From: Atkinsonella hypoxylon
Lineage: Eukaryota > Ascomycota > Sordariomycetes > Hypocreales > Clavicipitaceae
Direction of reading: 5' to 3'
DNA length: 64,000 nt
NCBI GenBank assembly: GCA_000729835.1
Contig: JFHB01000095.1
Location: 1-64,000 of the forward strand
Shown here one piece after another: positions 53,947 through 64,000 of the stretch. Under the pieces are notes generated by a model, which did not search any database, was not told where the DNA came from, and saw only the letters and a program-made list of their open reading frames with translations. The stretch's first letter is position 1; every line of letters begins with the position of its first letter. The position numbers were made by a program, and so were the translations under genes.

Positions 53947-56150
53947 ATGGTCGCGACGGGAGTGTCGCTCACGAGCCCTGATCGGCTACACAAGATCGAT
54001 CAGCTTCGTGAGAAGAATATCGGCACTCACATGCCACTGCCCCAGCTTGTCGTCGTTGGGGACCAGAGCTCTGGCAAATCCTCGCTTCTTGAAAGCATCA
54101 CTGGCATTCCGTTTCCAAACGGACAGGGCCTTTGCACCCGATATGCCACGCAGATTACCCATCGTCGAGATTCCGTTCAGGACATCGTGGTGACCATTAT
54201 CCCCGCGCCAGATGCGACGGATGAAGAGAAGCAGAGAATAGGAGGCTATCGTCGAACTCTGCAGTCAACTGCTGATTTGCAAAGACATTATGAATTCATT
54301 CTCACCGAAGTAAGACTGCCCACCCTAGATATAGTTAGTAGTAAAGAACGCTGGCCCACTAAACACACTTGTGCTCTTCTTTCCAGGTCAATGAACATAT
54401 GGGGATCAGGATGGGAGAGAACTCGGCCGGGAACAAGACATTTAGTCGTGATGTCCTCAAGATTGAGAAACGCGGCCCCGCCGAGGACTATCTGACCGTC
54501 ATCGATGTCCCAGGTATTTTCCGAAACACCGAGGAAGGTGTCACGACGGAAGCGGACAAAGTCATGGTCCTTGACATAGTGGAGAGCTATATCAAGCAAG
54601 ACAGGACTATCATTCTAGCTGTCCTCCCGAGCACTGTTGATATCATGACGCAGGAAATCCTCAACTTGGCTGAAAAGTATGACAAGGCCGGTGAACGTAC
54701 TCTCGGTGTACTCACAAAACCAGATCTGCTCCACGAGAATAGCACAAAGGCTGTCATTTGTGATTTAGTCAATGGGAAGAAGCGTCCATTAAACCTGGGT
54801 TACTATGTCGTCAGAAACCGGGGCGCAGACGAAGATGCCGCCGACGGCAGCAGCATAGACGACCGTGAACGGATGTTCAGACAGGAACCTTGGTGCCATT
54901 TGCCTCCGGACCGGGTGGGTGTGGTTGCATTGCGAGAGCGACTGCAAGATCTGCTGGGCTACATCACGGACAAGGCGTTTCCCAAGCTGAGGGCGGAAGC
55001 AAGAAAGATGCTCGCTGCTTGCAAGAAATCCCTCGACGGCATGGGTGTCGCCAGGCAGACGGAGCGCGATCAGCAGATGTACTTGAGCGACATTGCTGGA
55101 CACTTTCAGCGCGTCGTTCGTGGCGCCCTTGATGCCACCTATTCAACCCACCCGGAGCTTGAAAGCGATGAGGTTCGCCTCATCACCGATATTGTGAATC
55201 TCACGGGGCAATTCAACGATGAATTTCTAGAAATGTCCAACTTTTACGACTTTCAGGGCGAGGACACGGAGCGACACGAGAAGGAAGAAAAACCGTTTCT
55301 AGGCTTTTCTGCGGGATCTGAATTGCTATCAAAGTCCTCGTGTCTTTTTCCAGAGCTCGACTCCATTATCAATACAGACTGCTGTACCATGACCTCTAAA
55401 GAGAACATCATGGAGTGGATCGGCCAGATATACCGCCGGTCTCGTGGCATAGAACTCGGCACGTTTGGAACAAGCGTGCTCGCAAGCGCGTTCCGAGAGC
55501 AATCGCGCAACTGGGAGAGCATGGTAACGTCGTACCTCAGCAGAGCCGTAGTGATTATTCACCATTTCGTCATCACCATCCTCAGCCAGGTCTGCAACGA
55601 CTCTAAAGTCTTCGAGGAGCTCAGATCCACCATAGGGGACGACCTTCTAAGCAGATACCGAGCCGCGATGGAGCAGGCAAATTTCCTCGTCAGTCTGGAG
55701 AGGGACTCGAAGCCGTACACTCTGAACCCCTCGTTCAGCTCGGCACTGCGAGCGTTGAGGGGGCGCCGAATCGTGGAACCATTGGAGGGAAGCGAGAAAA
55801 CAGAAGACGGCGAGGGTGAGAGGCGTTTCAGCTCGGAGCAAGTTCGACACTTTATGCAGCAGAAGTCGGTTGGAGAGGAAGCCGTTGAGGGCATTCACGA
55901 CATCCTCAAGGCGTACTACAAGATCGCCCGGGAGCGCATCGTGGACAGCGTGTTCCGCCAGGCTGTTGATCATTGTTTGCTCACAGGGCCAATGAGCCCC
56001 CTGGGTCTTTTCTCGGAGAAATGGGTTCTAACCTTGGATAAGCAAAGCCTTGCATCCATTGCTGGGGAGTCGCGTATGGTTATGAATCGGCGGGAGCAGC
56101 TCATGAAGAAGGCGGTGGATCTGGAATTGGCTCTTGACATCTTGCGATGA
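53947..56150 (+). CDS. Dynamin-family large GTPase (Mx-like)
   Basis: Predicted 708-aa large GTPase that would self-assemble on membranes. Exons are 53947-54309 and 54387-56150 with a 77-bp phase-0 intron. The GTPase domain shows G1 GDQSSGKSSLLESITGIPFP at about 38-57, LCTRYATQI carrying the switch I Thr, G3 DVPGIF and G4 TKPD. The middle (stalk) region is followed by a GED-like C-terminus (VEGIHDILKAYYKIARERIV), ending ELALDILR. There is no PH domain and no Pro-rich tail, so it is closer to the Mx/Vps1-like fungal group than to classical dynamin. Such expanded fungal dynamin-like proteins are mostly uncharacterised. Start at 53947 (MVATGVSLTS) is the only ATG suitable in frame. Confidence 0.92.
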
Positions 56151-56452
56151 AGCTGCTTGGGAGAAACTATGTCTGGTGGTTTTGCTTCAGGCAAACGGAA
56201 AGGGATAATATATCATGGACCAAGATGACATTTGTACTAAATGCTATCAACACCCCAATGCTAATTCGTGCATCCGAGAACCAATTTGGTCTAGAGGAGT
56301 AAATGAGTCTTGATCAGATAGATCATCCGCACCTGCCGCGAAGACGGAAATCAAAATGCCCCACATCAGCAATGACTAGCATCATTCAGTAGTTAGTTAG
56401 TCCCATCTTCAACTCATCATCAACTCACCCCCAATCCAACCAGACGTGAACC
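56151..56452. promoter_or_regulatory. Short intergenic region, acylphosphatase promoter
   Basis: About 300 bp between tandem genes. TAGTTAGTTAG repeats near 56391-56400 and ACTCATCATCAACTCACC before the ATG are the only features noted. Confidence 0.35.
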
Positions 56453-56966
56453 ATGGCCAGAAGAGTAAGTAGCTAACTAACTAACTACCGTCTGCGATCG
56501 CGCAACCAGCCACTCACAACCCCACCAGGTTTATTTCGTTGCCCACGGCGGCACCGTCCAAGGTATGCTCTCGCGCGCAGGCCCCCCAGACGCACCACTG
56601 ACGCAAGTGAGCAGGCGTTGGCTTCAGGTACGCTTGTCCAACTTGAGAGCCGGAGAGCCTCGGCTGAACTAGTAGATACTTTACCAAGGGCAAGGCGGAA
56701 GAGTATGGTGTAACGGGGTGGTGCAGAAATACGCCCGACAACAAGGTATCTGCGTTTTCACACACCACCTTCATGTCATACATGCACCTTGTGAATACGG
56801 AGTTGACGCATCACAGGTCCAAGGAGAAGCGCAAGGCGACGACGAGGCGCTGTCTAAATTTCTCAAAGAGGTGGATGATGGTCCGCGACACGCTAAAGTC
56901 GTGCAGTTTACCCAGGAAGATCGCGATGTGGTCGAAGGGGAGATCAGCTTTTCTATACGCCATTAA
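56453..56966 (+). CDS. Acylphosphatase
   Basis: Small cytosolic enzyme of 92 aa that hydrolyses acyl phosphates such as 1,3-bisphosphoglycerate or acetyl phosphate. It is built from five exons: 56453-56464 (12 nt), 56529-56562 (34 nt), 56615-56627 (13 nt), 56676-56745 and 56817-56966. Spliced, it begins MARRVYFVAHGGTVQGVGFR, then YFTKGKAEEYGVTGWCRNTP and DNKVQGEAQGDDEALSKFLK. It ends EGEISFSIRH. The signature GTVQGVGFR is complete with catalytic Arg20, and the catalytic Asn38 lies in the GWCRNT strand. Each junction has GT-AG ends and the frame closes exactly, which strongly supports this structure even though no single exon shows the motif. Confidence 0.93.
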
Positions 56967-57100
56967 TCGAGCAGAACAAAAGCCTGGTATCTCTGTTACG
57001 TTACCCAATGATGCATGAATACATGATACAATGCAGCAGACTTCTATCCGGCACGCTCCGTTCGATACATACATGTTAAATCATGTAAAAGAAAGAAGAA

Positions 57101-57128
57101 ATGATGATGATGATGATGATGATGATGA
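57101..57128 (+). repeat. (ATG)n trinucleotide microsatellite
   Basis: About nine ATG/GAT units between two convergent genes, ending 1-2 bases before the stop codon of the PRP16 gene. It therefore probably lies in the PRP16 3' UTR. Confidence 0.95.
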
Positions 57129-57129
57129 C

Positions 57130-60054
57130 CTAGAATCCCCTTCCCCGTCGTTTGCTAACTGGCTTTTTCACCGCGCCTTGCGTGACAAACTTCTTGCCCT
57201 CGACGGGAGCTGTCTTCTTCATTGCCCTCTCTTCTTCAGCTTGCTTGCGCCCCTCATCTCTGCGCTTATCTTCGGCCATTTGCGCCTCGATTTCCATCTT
57301 GCGGTTGAACTCAGTTTCCGTGATGCGCTTGTGCCGTATTGAGTAGCCCTTTTCTTTGATGGAGTAGAATACGCCGCCGAGATCTGCAAGCCAGTGCGGA
57401 TCGACTGCCGTGACGGTCGACACGTACACTTTCGACGTGAGGATGAGTTCGTGGTAGACTACGTAGTCGGGTGGGTGGCCTGCGTAGAGAGCACTGGTGG
57501 GATGAAGCTGCACGGCTAGATTGGTTCGCAGGTTGATGTACTCACTAGATCCCTTGTACTTGGCCGCCTGGTGGTAGTAGCCCGAGCAGATACACTTGCG
57601 GATAATGTCCCAGTCCATGCCACAGCTGCTGATGGTCATGTTTTGTGACTTGATAATCTCCACGATCTGCTCGCGGACTTCCCTTGCGCGGCGAAGGGAT
57701 TTGGAATGCAGGAAGTGCTTGATGCACCAGCCGTCGGAGAAGCCATGTGCTTTCCAGGCCTGATACACTTGGAGATAGGTCAAATGATCTGACTCGTGGA
57801 CCCAGAACTTTTCTCGCTGAGCATCTGCCTCGTCTTGACGCTCCTTCGGCCGGTAGAATACATTGGGAACCGACAACATAGATACAATAGTGATCATTTC
57901 TTCGCTGCACCCGTAGTCTGCAGCCGTGATGAGGAGCTTGGCCAGAGAGGGGTCCATTGGAAACGCGCTCATCTTGCGCCCTAGCTCTGTCAACTCGCCT
58001 AGATTGTCCAGTGCGCCCAGAGCCCAGAGGTCGAACATGGATGTGGATATGGTATCTTGGGGAGGTGGATCCATGAAATCAAAGTCCAGGAGATCCTTGA
58101 CGCCAAGCGACTTTAGCATCAGAACTGTGTTGGACAGGTTCGTCCGCTGTACTTCCGGGATTGTTTGCACATAGAGCTCTTCCTTGAAGGCTTTTTCAGT
58201 GTAGAGACGGAATGCTTTTCCAGGGCCTGTTCGACCGGCTCGGCCGGATCGCTGAGAGGCATTGGCCTGCGAGATGGGTGTAATCTGCAGCGTGTCCATG
58301 CCCATCTTGGGATTGTACACCTTCATTTTAGAATAGCCAGCGTCGACCACGTACTTGATGCCATCAACTGTGAGACTCGTCTCTGCAATATTCGTGGCAA
58401 CAATGCACTTGCGGACCCCTAAAGCGGCTCTGTCAAAGATTTTTGCCTGCAAATCTGCCGGCATCTGACTATATATCGGCAAGATACTCAACTTGGGCGC
58501 GTCGTTCAGGGCGTCCAGCCGTTTCTGTACCAATTCACAGGTGATCTCAATGTCTTCCTGTCCGGTCATGAACACAAGGATATCTCCAGAATCCATCGAC
58601 ACGTGAATCGCCAGGACTTGCTGAACAGCTTGGTCGACATAGTCCTCCACAGGTGATCGATGAAACATGACATCGACGGGGAATGTCCTTCCTGGAATAG
58701 TGAATTCGGGTGCCCCGCCGAAGAAATCCGAAAAGCGCTTCGCGTTCATCGTTGCCGAAGTGACGATGAGTTTGAGATCACGGCGTCTTTGGAGAATCTT
58801 CTTGAATAAACCGAGTAAGATGTCTGTGTTCAAGGCTCGTTCGTGTGCTTCATCCATGATGATGCATGAGTAGCGATCGAGGTCGGGCTCGTTAAGGGAT
58901 TCTCTGAGAAGGATTCCTTCTGTCAGGTATTTAATCACCGTTTCCTTGCTCGTATGATCTTCGAAACGAATAGCGTAACCGCAAATGGTACCAAGCTCGA
59001 CATCCATCTCTTCTGCAACACGCTTCGCAACACTCATGGCAGCGACACGGCGAGGTTGCGTGCACCCAATCATGCCGCTACGCCCATAACCATCCTCGTA
59101 AAGGAACTGTGTCAACTGCGTGGTCTTCCCTGAACCAGTCTCACCAATAACTATAGTGACTTGGTTCTCTCTGATGACCCTCAGGAGATCTTCACGAACA
59201 GCAAATGCAGGGAGATATTCTCGCTGCTCACGGAGGGTCTTACTTCTACTGAAGTCGCTGGCGCCTTTAGACTTGTTCATGTGAGCGCTGAATTTGTTGC
59301 CTTTTGACTCTTCCTTCTCTTCATAATCGTCACCAGGACCAGGTAGAGCGCTATCCTCGTCATTGTCTCTTGCGCCCATGATGTTACCCAGTGCCGTTCC
59401 CGCCATGCTAGTCGCTTGCTGTGCCTGCTTCTGTCGTTCGCTTTGCTGCCGAGCTTCTCTGACCACCTTGCTGCCCTTTCGACTAAAGACAGCCATATCA
59501 CTTTGATAGTCTCGAATCGCAGGAACTGGTTCTAGCTGCTTCGTGAAGATGGTTCTTCCATCGAGAAAGGGGGGCCGAAGGTCATGCACCAACAAGTGCA
59601 CTCGAGTTGCTTCTTCGTCGTCGAAATCCGAGGCCATATCACGTCGCTGCGCAACACCTGACACCAACATTCGGTTGGTTTCCCAAGCATCATTCTCTTT
59701 GCGACGCTGTTCTTGTCTCGCATCATAACGACTTGCCATCTTGTCCGCCTTGGAGGACTCCTGTTGCTGGGCTTCCCAGGCGGATATTTCGTAGGACGCA
59801 AATGGATTATGTGTGTCGTCTCCAAATGCGTGCCCTCCTAGCTCATCACCCCCGTACCAGTCTCTGTCAAGCGCTAGCATGTCTTCCTCCCCTGGCTGCT
59901 GAAGGTCCTGCTCTCGTGTCGGCGTAGCAGCGTAGCTCGACTGAGCTCGGGGTGTTGATCCGCGGGATCCATTCTGGAACCTATTTGAAGGTCGCGACGA
60001 GTCCAATCTCCTCCTCTTGGGGTTGTAGCCGTCGTACTCTCTGTCGCCTGTCAT
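57130..60054 (-). CDS. prp16: DEAH-box RNA helicase PRP16
   Basis: ATP-dependent spliceosomal helicase of 974 aa that remodels the spliceosome before the second step of splicing. Single exon. The start MTGDREYDGYNPKRRRLDSS at 60054 is the first ATG. The N-terminus is charged and disordered-looking. Helicase motifs are motif I GETGSGKTTQ near residue 304, TQPRRVAAMSVAKRVAEEM, motif II DEAH near 401 and SATMNAKRFSDFFGGAP. Motif VI QRSGRAGRTGPG is also intact. The C-terminal winged-helix, ratchet and OB segments include SSEYINLRTNLAVQLHPTSA. The N-terminal phrase TRVHLLVHDLRPPFLDGRT is typical of the PRP16 group as opposed to PRP2 or PRP22. It lies convergent with acylphosphatase. Confidence 0.96.
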   Translation of the reverse strand: MTGDREYDGYNPKRRRLDSSRPSNRFQNGSRGSTPRAQSSYAATPTREQDLQQPGEEDMLALDRDWYGGDELGGHAFGDDTHNPFASYEISAWEAQQQESSKADKMASRYDARQEQRRKENDAWETNRMLVSGVAQRRDMASDFDDEEATRVHLLVHDLRPPFLDGRTIFTKQLEPVPAIRDYQSDMAVFSRKGSKVVREARQQSERQKQAQQATSMAGTALGNIMGARDNDEDSALPGPGDDYEEKEESKGNKFSAHMNKSKGASDFSRSKTLREQREYLPAFAVREDLLRVIRENQVTIVIGETGSGKTTQLTQFLYEDGYGRSGMIGCTQPRRVAAMSVAKRVAEEMDVELGTICGYAIRFEDHTSKETVIKYLTEGILLRESLNEPDLDRYSCIIMDEAHERALNTDILLGLFKKILQRRRDLKLIVTSATMNAKRFSDFFGGAPEFTIPGRTFPVDVMFHRSPVEDYVDQAVQQVLAIHVSMDSGDILVFMTGQEDIEITCELVQKRLDALNDAPKLSILPIYSQMPADLQAKIFDRAALGVRKCIVATNIAETSLTVDGIKYVVDAGYSKMKVYNPKMGMDTLQITPISQANASQRSGRAGRTGPGKAFRLYTEKAFKEELYVQTIPEVQRTNLSNTVLMLKSLGVKDLLDFDFMDPPPQDTISTSMFDLWALGALDNLGELTELGRKMSAFPMDPSLAKLLITAADYGCSEEMITIVSMLSVPNVFYRPKERQDEADAQREKFWVHESDHLTYLQVYQAWKAHGFSDGWCIKHFLHSKSLRRAREVREQIVEIIKSQNMTISSCGMDWDIIRKCICSGYYHQAAKYKGSSEYINLRTNLAVQLHPTSALYAGHPPDYVVYHELILTSKVYVSTVTAVDPHWLADLGGVFYSIKEKGYSIRHKRITETEFNRKMEIEAQMAEDKRRDEGRKQAEEERAMKKTAPVEGKKFVTQGAVKKPVSKRRGRGF

Positions 60055-60362
60055 GCTGAAATTGGTCCGGCAGCCCACGCAGCTGTTTTGCGCAGCTGTT
60101 TTGAGGAATGGAACACGCTAAGCGTGTTCATGCTGAGGTGACAACGTGGGCGTGGATAATTGCTGACGATCCGACGAGCAGAACGGGAGCGCTAGGATAG
60201 TTCTTATCGATAAACCCCACCACCAAAAATTTTGGGCTGTCTGCAACCATGGTATGTCGTTCTTTTCTTTCCTATTCCTCCCCCCTCCCGAGGGTCTAGA
60301 CCCTTCGTTGAAGTTTAGAGCGCAGCATCGCTCAGGCGAAATTAAGACATATATTCACGGTC
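60055..60362. promoter_or_regulatory. Short divergent promoter of prp16 and pwp1
   Basis: About 300 bp separate the two start codons. An ATG at 60249 directly followed by a GTATGT donor may mark a spliced leader for the pwp1 transcript. Confidence 0.45.
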
Positions 60363-62043
60363 ATGTCTATGATTACGGCTGTGCAATGGGTTCCAAGGGG
60401 CTTTGCGGCCCCTTTCCCCAAGAAATATACGCTAGATGAGAGCGAGTTCGAGCGGATAGCGGAACTTGCGAAGCTGCAACTGGACGACGCTGAGGAAGAC
60501 CTGCAAGAGGCACAAGAAGACGAAGAGGATGCCGAGAAAGAACATACCAAAGGAACCAAGGAGGAAAGCATGGAAGTTGAAGGCGAAAAGGAAACCACAG
60601 ATGTCAAGTCCGTTTGGCCGCCGCCTACATTCAAGAAGACTAATATATTGACATCAGTCTCGCAGATATGACGATGATGACTTGAAAGAATATGACCTAG
60701 AGCACTACGACGACGACGAATACGGGGATGTTCCTAGTGATACCACGGGTATGGGAATCTTTGGGAACCTCAAGTCACTGGCGTACCACGAATCCAATAA
60801 AGACGACCCTTACGTAACTCTTAAAGACGATGACGACGATGACGATGAACAAGAAGACCTACAGATCCTTGCCACGGACAATTTAATTCTCTCTGCAAAG
60901 GTAGAAGAAGAACTGGCTCATCTCGAAGTTTACGTCTTCGAAGATGAAGACGACAACCTCTACGTACACCACGACATCATGTTGCCCGCCATTCCCCTCG
61001 CCCTCGAGTGGATCGATCTGCCTGTCAGCAATTCTGACGGTGATAAAGACGGAAAGGGCAATTTTGTAGCAGTAGGGACAATGGACCCAGACATTGAGGT
61101 CTGGGATCTCGACACCATCGACTGCATGTATCCGAACGCCATTCTTGGTCAGGGCGCCAATGCCGAGGCCGGAAAGAAGAAAAAGAAGAAGGGAAAGAAG
61201 TCCAAAGCCAACGACGCCTACCACGTTGACGCTGTTCTATCACTGGCGGCAAATAGGCAGCACCGTAATCTTCTCGCCTCGGCATCGGCCGACAAGACCG
61301 TCAAACTCTGGGACCTGAACACGGCTTCATGTGCCAAGTCATACTCATATCACACGGACAAGGTCTGCTCATTAGCATGGCACAATACCGAGGCCACTGT
61401 GCTATTGAGCGGTAGCTACGATCGCACCATTGTAGCTGCCGACATGAGGGCTCCCGATGCCAAGGCGCCCCGATGGGGAGTAGAAAGTGATGTTGAAAAC
61501 GTCCGCTGGGATCCCCACGACTCAAACTACTTCTTCGTCTCCACAGAGAACGGCTGCGTACACTATCACGACGTCCGAAATGCCCCTTCAACACCTTCGG
61601 CCACTAAATCCGTCTGGACACTACAAGCTCACGACGAGTCCATTTCCTCCTTTGACATCAACAGGATCATCCCCGGTTTCATGGCAACCGGTTCAACCGA
61701 CAAAACTGTCAAGCTGTGGAACATCCAGCCGACAGGACCTTCCATGGTCATTTCGCGCAATCTGGATGTAGGCAAGGTCTTCGCCACCACCTTTGCGCCA
61801 GACGCGGAAGTTGGCTTTCGTTTAGCTGTGGCGGGCAGCAACGGAAACATGCAAGTTTGGGACACCAGCACAAATGCTGCTGTCAGGCAAGTGTTTGCGC
61901 AGAAGATGCCTGCTCAGAGCGGGGACGTTGTTGAGGACCGCCTGATTGGCCTTGAGGACGACGAGAGCAGCTCATCGGAGGATGAAGGTGAAAGTGAGGG
62001 TGAGGGACGGGACCAGGATGCAGAGTCCATGGATGAGGACTGA
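60363..62043 (+). CDS. pwp1: WD40 ribosome-biogenesis protein PWP1
   Basis: Nucleolar WD-repeat protein of 540 aa for 60S ribosome assembly. Exons are 60363-60607 and 60666-62043; the 58-bp intron joins EKETTDVK to YDDDDLKEYDLEHYDDDEYG. The N-terminus MSMITAVQWVPRGFAAPFPK matches the family. An acidic stretch follows. WD40 blades begin near residue 230: VAVGTMDPDIEVWDLDTIDC, LASASADKTVKLWDLNTASC, VLLSGSYDRTIVAADMR, and FMATGSTDKTVKLWN. A Lys-rich loop (AGKKKKKKGKKSKAND) sits between blades, as in other PWP1 proteins. The acidic Ser-rich tail ends AESMDED. Confidence 0.94.
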
Positions 62044-62919
62044 AGAGCTTGGGCCGGGAGGATGTAGGTGGAGAATGAGATAACAAACACGTAATTTCCA
62101 ATTGTTAGGCCTGGGTTTCTCTATGTTCTCTATAGAAAGGCAGCGTTGCTACATGGATGGTGCGATAATTCAATTGAAGGAAGCGAGGACGTAGAGAGTA
62201 TGATGTCGATAAGTCTGTTCGGCCATGGTCCAGTGCAGGACGTGCTGGGCAAAGCTCAGTCTTTGAGGTACACGGACGATGTCAAATCTCAACTACTGTG
62301 GCTAGGCTTTGGATACCACTCCGAAATAAGTTGAGCCAACACTAATCTTACTTGGTCGTCTCCTATTGAGCTTGGATCAGGGAAAGTCCACCAATGAAGC
62401 TCAACGGCGGTTTCGAAACCAAATAAGCAAAATGATTTGTCAAAATAGAAACCTCGTCGTGGAACTCTTGCCGAGATTGTGATTGTAATTCACAAGTCAT
62501 GACTTGCTTTGCTCGCACTTTTCCTGACCGCGCTGGAATCGCAGTCTTGCATGATTTTTCTCAAGAGCTCGTCGAGCCGCCTATGTAGGAGCTGTCGCGC
62601 CAAACATAGAATATAATACAAAACATAAAGGAAATAAAAAAGATCACAAGTGATGATTATCGATTGTAAGCCATGGATTGCAAAACTTGCCAACCACGGG
62701 CAGGCCCAGTAATCGATGCACTCGCGTCCTATTCTCAGAAAGGCAATATCCACGGTACCATTCCTGTAAGGGCCCTTTCCATCCTTACATGACCCCCCTT
62801 GTACAGGAGAACAACCTTGGACAAACAAGAAGGTCGTTTGCGTTTCGGGGTAGATTCAGGCATCAGCCTGACACGAGATGAAACACGGTTACCGGAGGCT
62901 TGGGCCGGGTCGAGTGCGT
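62044..62919. other. Intergenic
   Basis: No gene supported. It contains the 3' flank of pwp1. A 112-codon minus frame at 62490-62828 with a hydrophobic patch (FYFLYVLYYILCLA) resembles no family I know and is probably chance. Confidence 0.4.
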
Positions 62920-63349
62920 AAACACGCAGCAACGGATTTTTGAATACCTAGGTACGCAGCAGCAAATAGGCCCAAGACAGAAGTAGTACCTGCGCACATA
63001 AATTTATATGCAAAGGTACATCTCGCGATTCCTATATCTGGCTAACGCGTTTATTGCGTTCAGCTGTAAGGCTCGCGATCGCAGCCTAATCCTTCCACTC
63101 TCTTAGTGCAGCTTTACAAACAATTATAGCACGCTATATTTGGCTGTTATTCTTAATTATAGGGGAATACCTATAATTTAAAGATACTCCCTTAGTTTAA
63201 AGACTTTAGTATCGCAAGTAGCGTAGTGCATTTTGCAGACTAAGATATAGGAATTGCGGGAGGTACCTTTGCATGTAAAATTTATGTGTGGAGACACTAC
63301 TTCCGTTTTGGGCCTAGTTGCTGCTGCGTATTCAGAAATCCGCGTGTTT
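62920..63349. mobile_element. Foldback/MITE-like element with about 110-bp inverted arms
   Basis: The sequence 62920-63039 recurs inverted at 63243-63349. Matching blocks, in order from the outside, are AAACACGC, GGATTT-TGAATAC, GCAGCAGCAA-TAGGCCCAA, GAAGTAGT, CACATAAATTT, ATGCAAAGGTAC and ATTCCTATATCT. The arms differ by scattered substitutions and by two indels: an extra AGCAAC and an extra CTAGGTAC in the left arm. The 203-bp centre is AT-rich and non-coding. The whole can fold into a long hairpin, as expected of a non-autonomous DNA transposon. I could not define a target-site duplication. Confidence 0.8.
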
Positions 63350-64000
63350 CTTTCCAAGCCACACAGCCGACAGGCGAGGAACAGCAGTTCCTTGGGGCTT
63401 CTTCTTACGAGCCAAACCCTAGTAATTAATACAGTGTCAGGAATAATACTGTAGAACTTCCCTCGTGAACAATATTAACAGGCCAAAGTTGCAATCATCT
63501 TAAGCGGCTACAGCACAACGCAGCAAGCAGCAACTGCTGCAATAAAAATGACAAGCACCCTTCCTGATTTGGCTAGATGCAGTGAAAAATCTGCTTGTCC
63601 CAAGAGGGCTGGTTACAAATTGAACGTCTGACAAATAAAAGGTAGCATAGTGGCAAGAGGTGAACCCAGTGCTCACTACACAATAAAATGATATTATTAT
63701 CATCGGAGGTTTAAACATGTGGCATGCTTTTCTATAAAAAGACTCTAATATCTGGGGACGGCAACGGCGCAGTGACATGCGGGATGCCAGTCAGATGCTG
63801 CTGTCTGGTATATCATGGCCTCATTGTCCGAGATCATGACTTTGCTGACTGAGCTTTTGGCATCGATCGCGATTGAATATGGGGATACGAGCATGAGAGC
63901 AGAATTCAGACATACATTGTTGATTATTACGGAGTACGGAGTACAACCACGAAACATAGAATCCGGGCTGGAAAGGAAGGCACAGCTTGGGCTTGGTTAT
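63350..64000. other. Gene-free right edge
   Basis: No gene seen. The direct repeat ACGGAGT ACGGAGT lies near 63931-63945, and short AT-rich stretches occur. A gene could lie beyond the window edge. Confidence 0.4.

Noticed and set aside
1..64000. CRISPR array, bacterial operons or prophage
   Set aside because: No regularly spaced direct repeats; gene structure with introns throughout is eukaryotic.

Overview
The window is nuclear DNA of a filamentous ascomycete, most likely a sordariomycete. The evidence is short GT-AG introns (about 50-150 bp) with CTAAC/CTGAC-like branch sites, a Zn2Cys6 regulator, an NWD-NACHT-WD40 NLR and fungal-type housekeeping proteins. I cannot name the genus. All exon structures were assembled by hand from reading frame, splice signals and remembered family conservation. 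No search or alignment was run.

Layout. 1-2061 holds no gene seen. 2062-4402 (+) encodes a Zn2Cys6 transcription factor with five introns. 4876-5270 (-) is a decayed GH7 cellobiohydrolase. 6226-8072 (-) is a SNF5-family chromatin-remodelling subunit, divergent from an SBDS-domain RTC3-like gene (9267-9783, +). 10179-14905 (-) is a large NLR (NWD-NACHT-WD40) and 15601-18624 (-) a RhoGEF. A 2.7 kb gene-poor stretch follows, then a SERCA calcium pump (21303-24591, +), proteasome beta-3 (25085-25980, -), a TUG/UBX protein (26668-28267, +), ribosomal protein eL36 (28686-29412, -) and thymidylate synthase (29798-30891, +).

31227-33044 is a gene graveyard. It holds a degraded protein with a membrane anchor plus alpha/beta-hydrolase start and C-terminal HEAT repeats, split by a truncated pogo/Fot-like transposase. 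Next come a secreted class 3 lipase (34090-35340, +), a long gene-free stretch, a 14-3-3 protein with an 8-nt exon (38244-39674, +), an orphan 161-aa protein (41112-41597, -) and an AT-rich element with terminal inverted repeats (43273-43618). The right third carries a synaptojanin-type phosphoinositide phosphatase (45059-49338, -), PRP39 (50776-53149, +), a dynamin-like GTPase (53947-56150, +), acylphosphatase (56453-56966, +), PRP16 (57130-60054, -) and PWP1 (60363-62043, +). A 430-bp foldback element lies at 62920-63349.

Most genes are independent housekeeping genes arranged as divergent or convergent pairs, and no biosynthetic cluster is seen. The accessory parts are the NLR, the broken hydrolase/HEAT gene, the GH7 relic, the transposase fragment and the two inverted-repeat elements. 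A recurring feature is genes with very small exons (3, 8, 12, 13 and 19 nt), which standard gene finders would probably get wrong.
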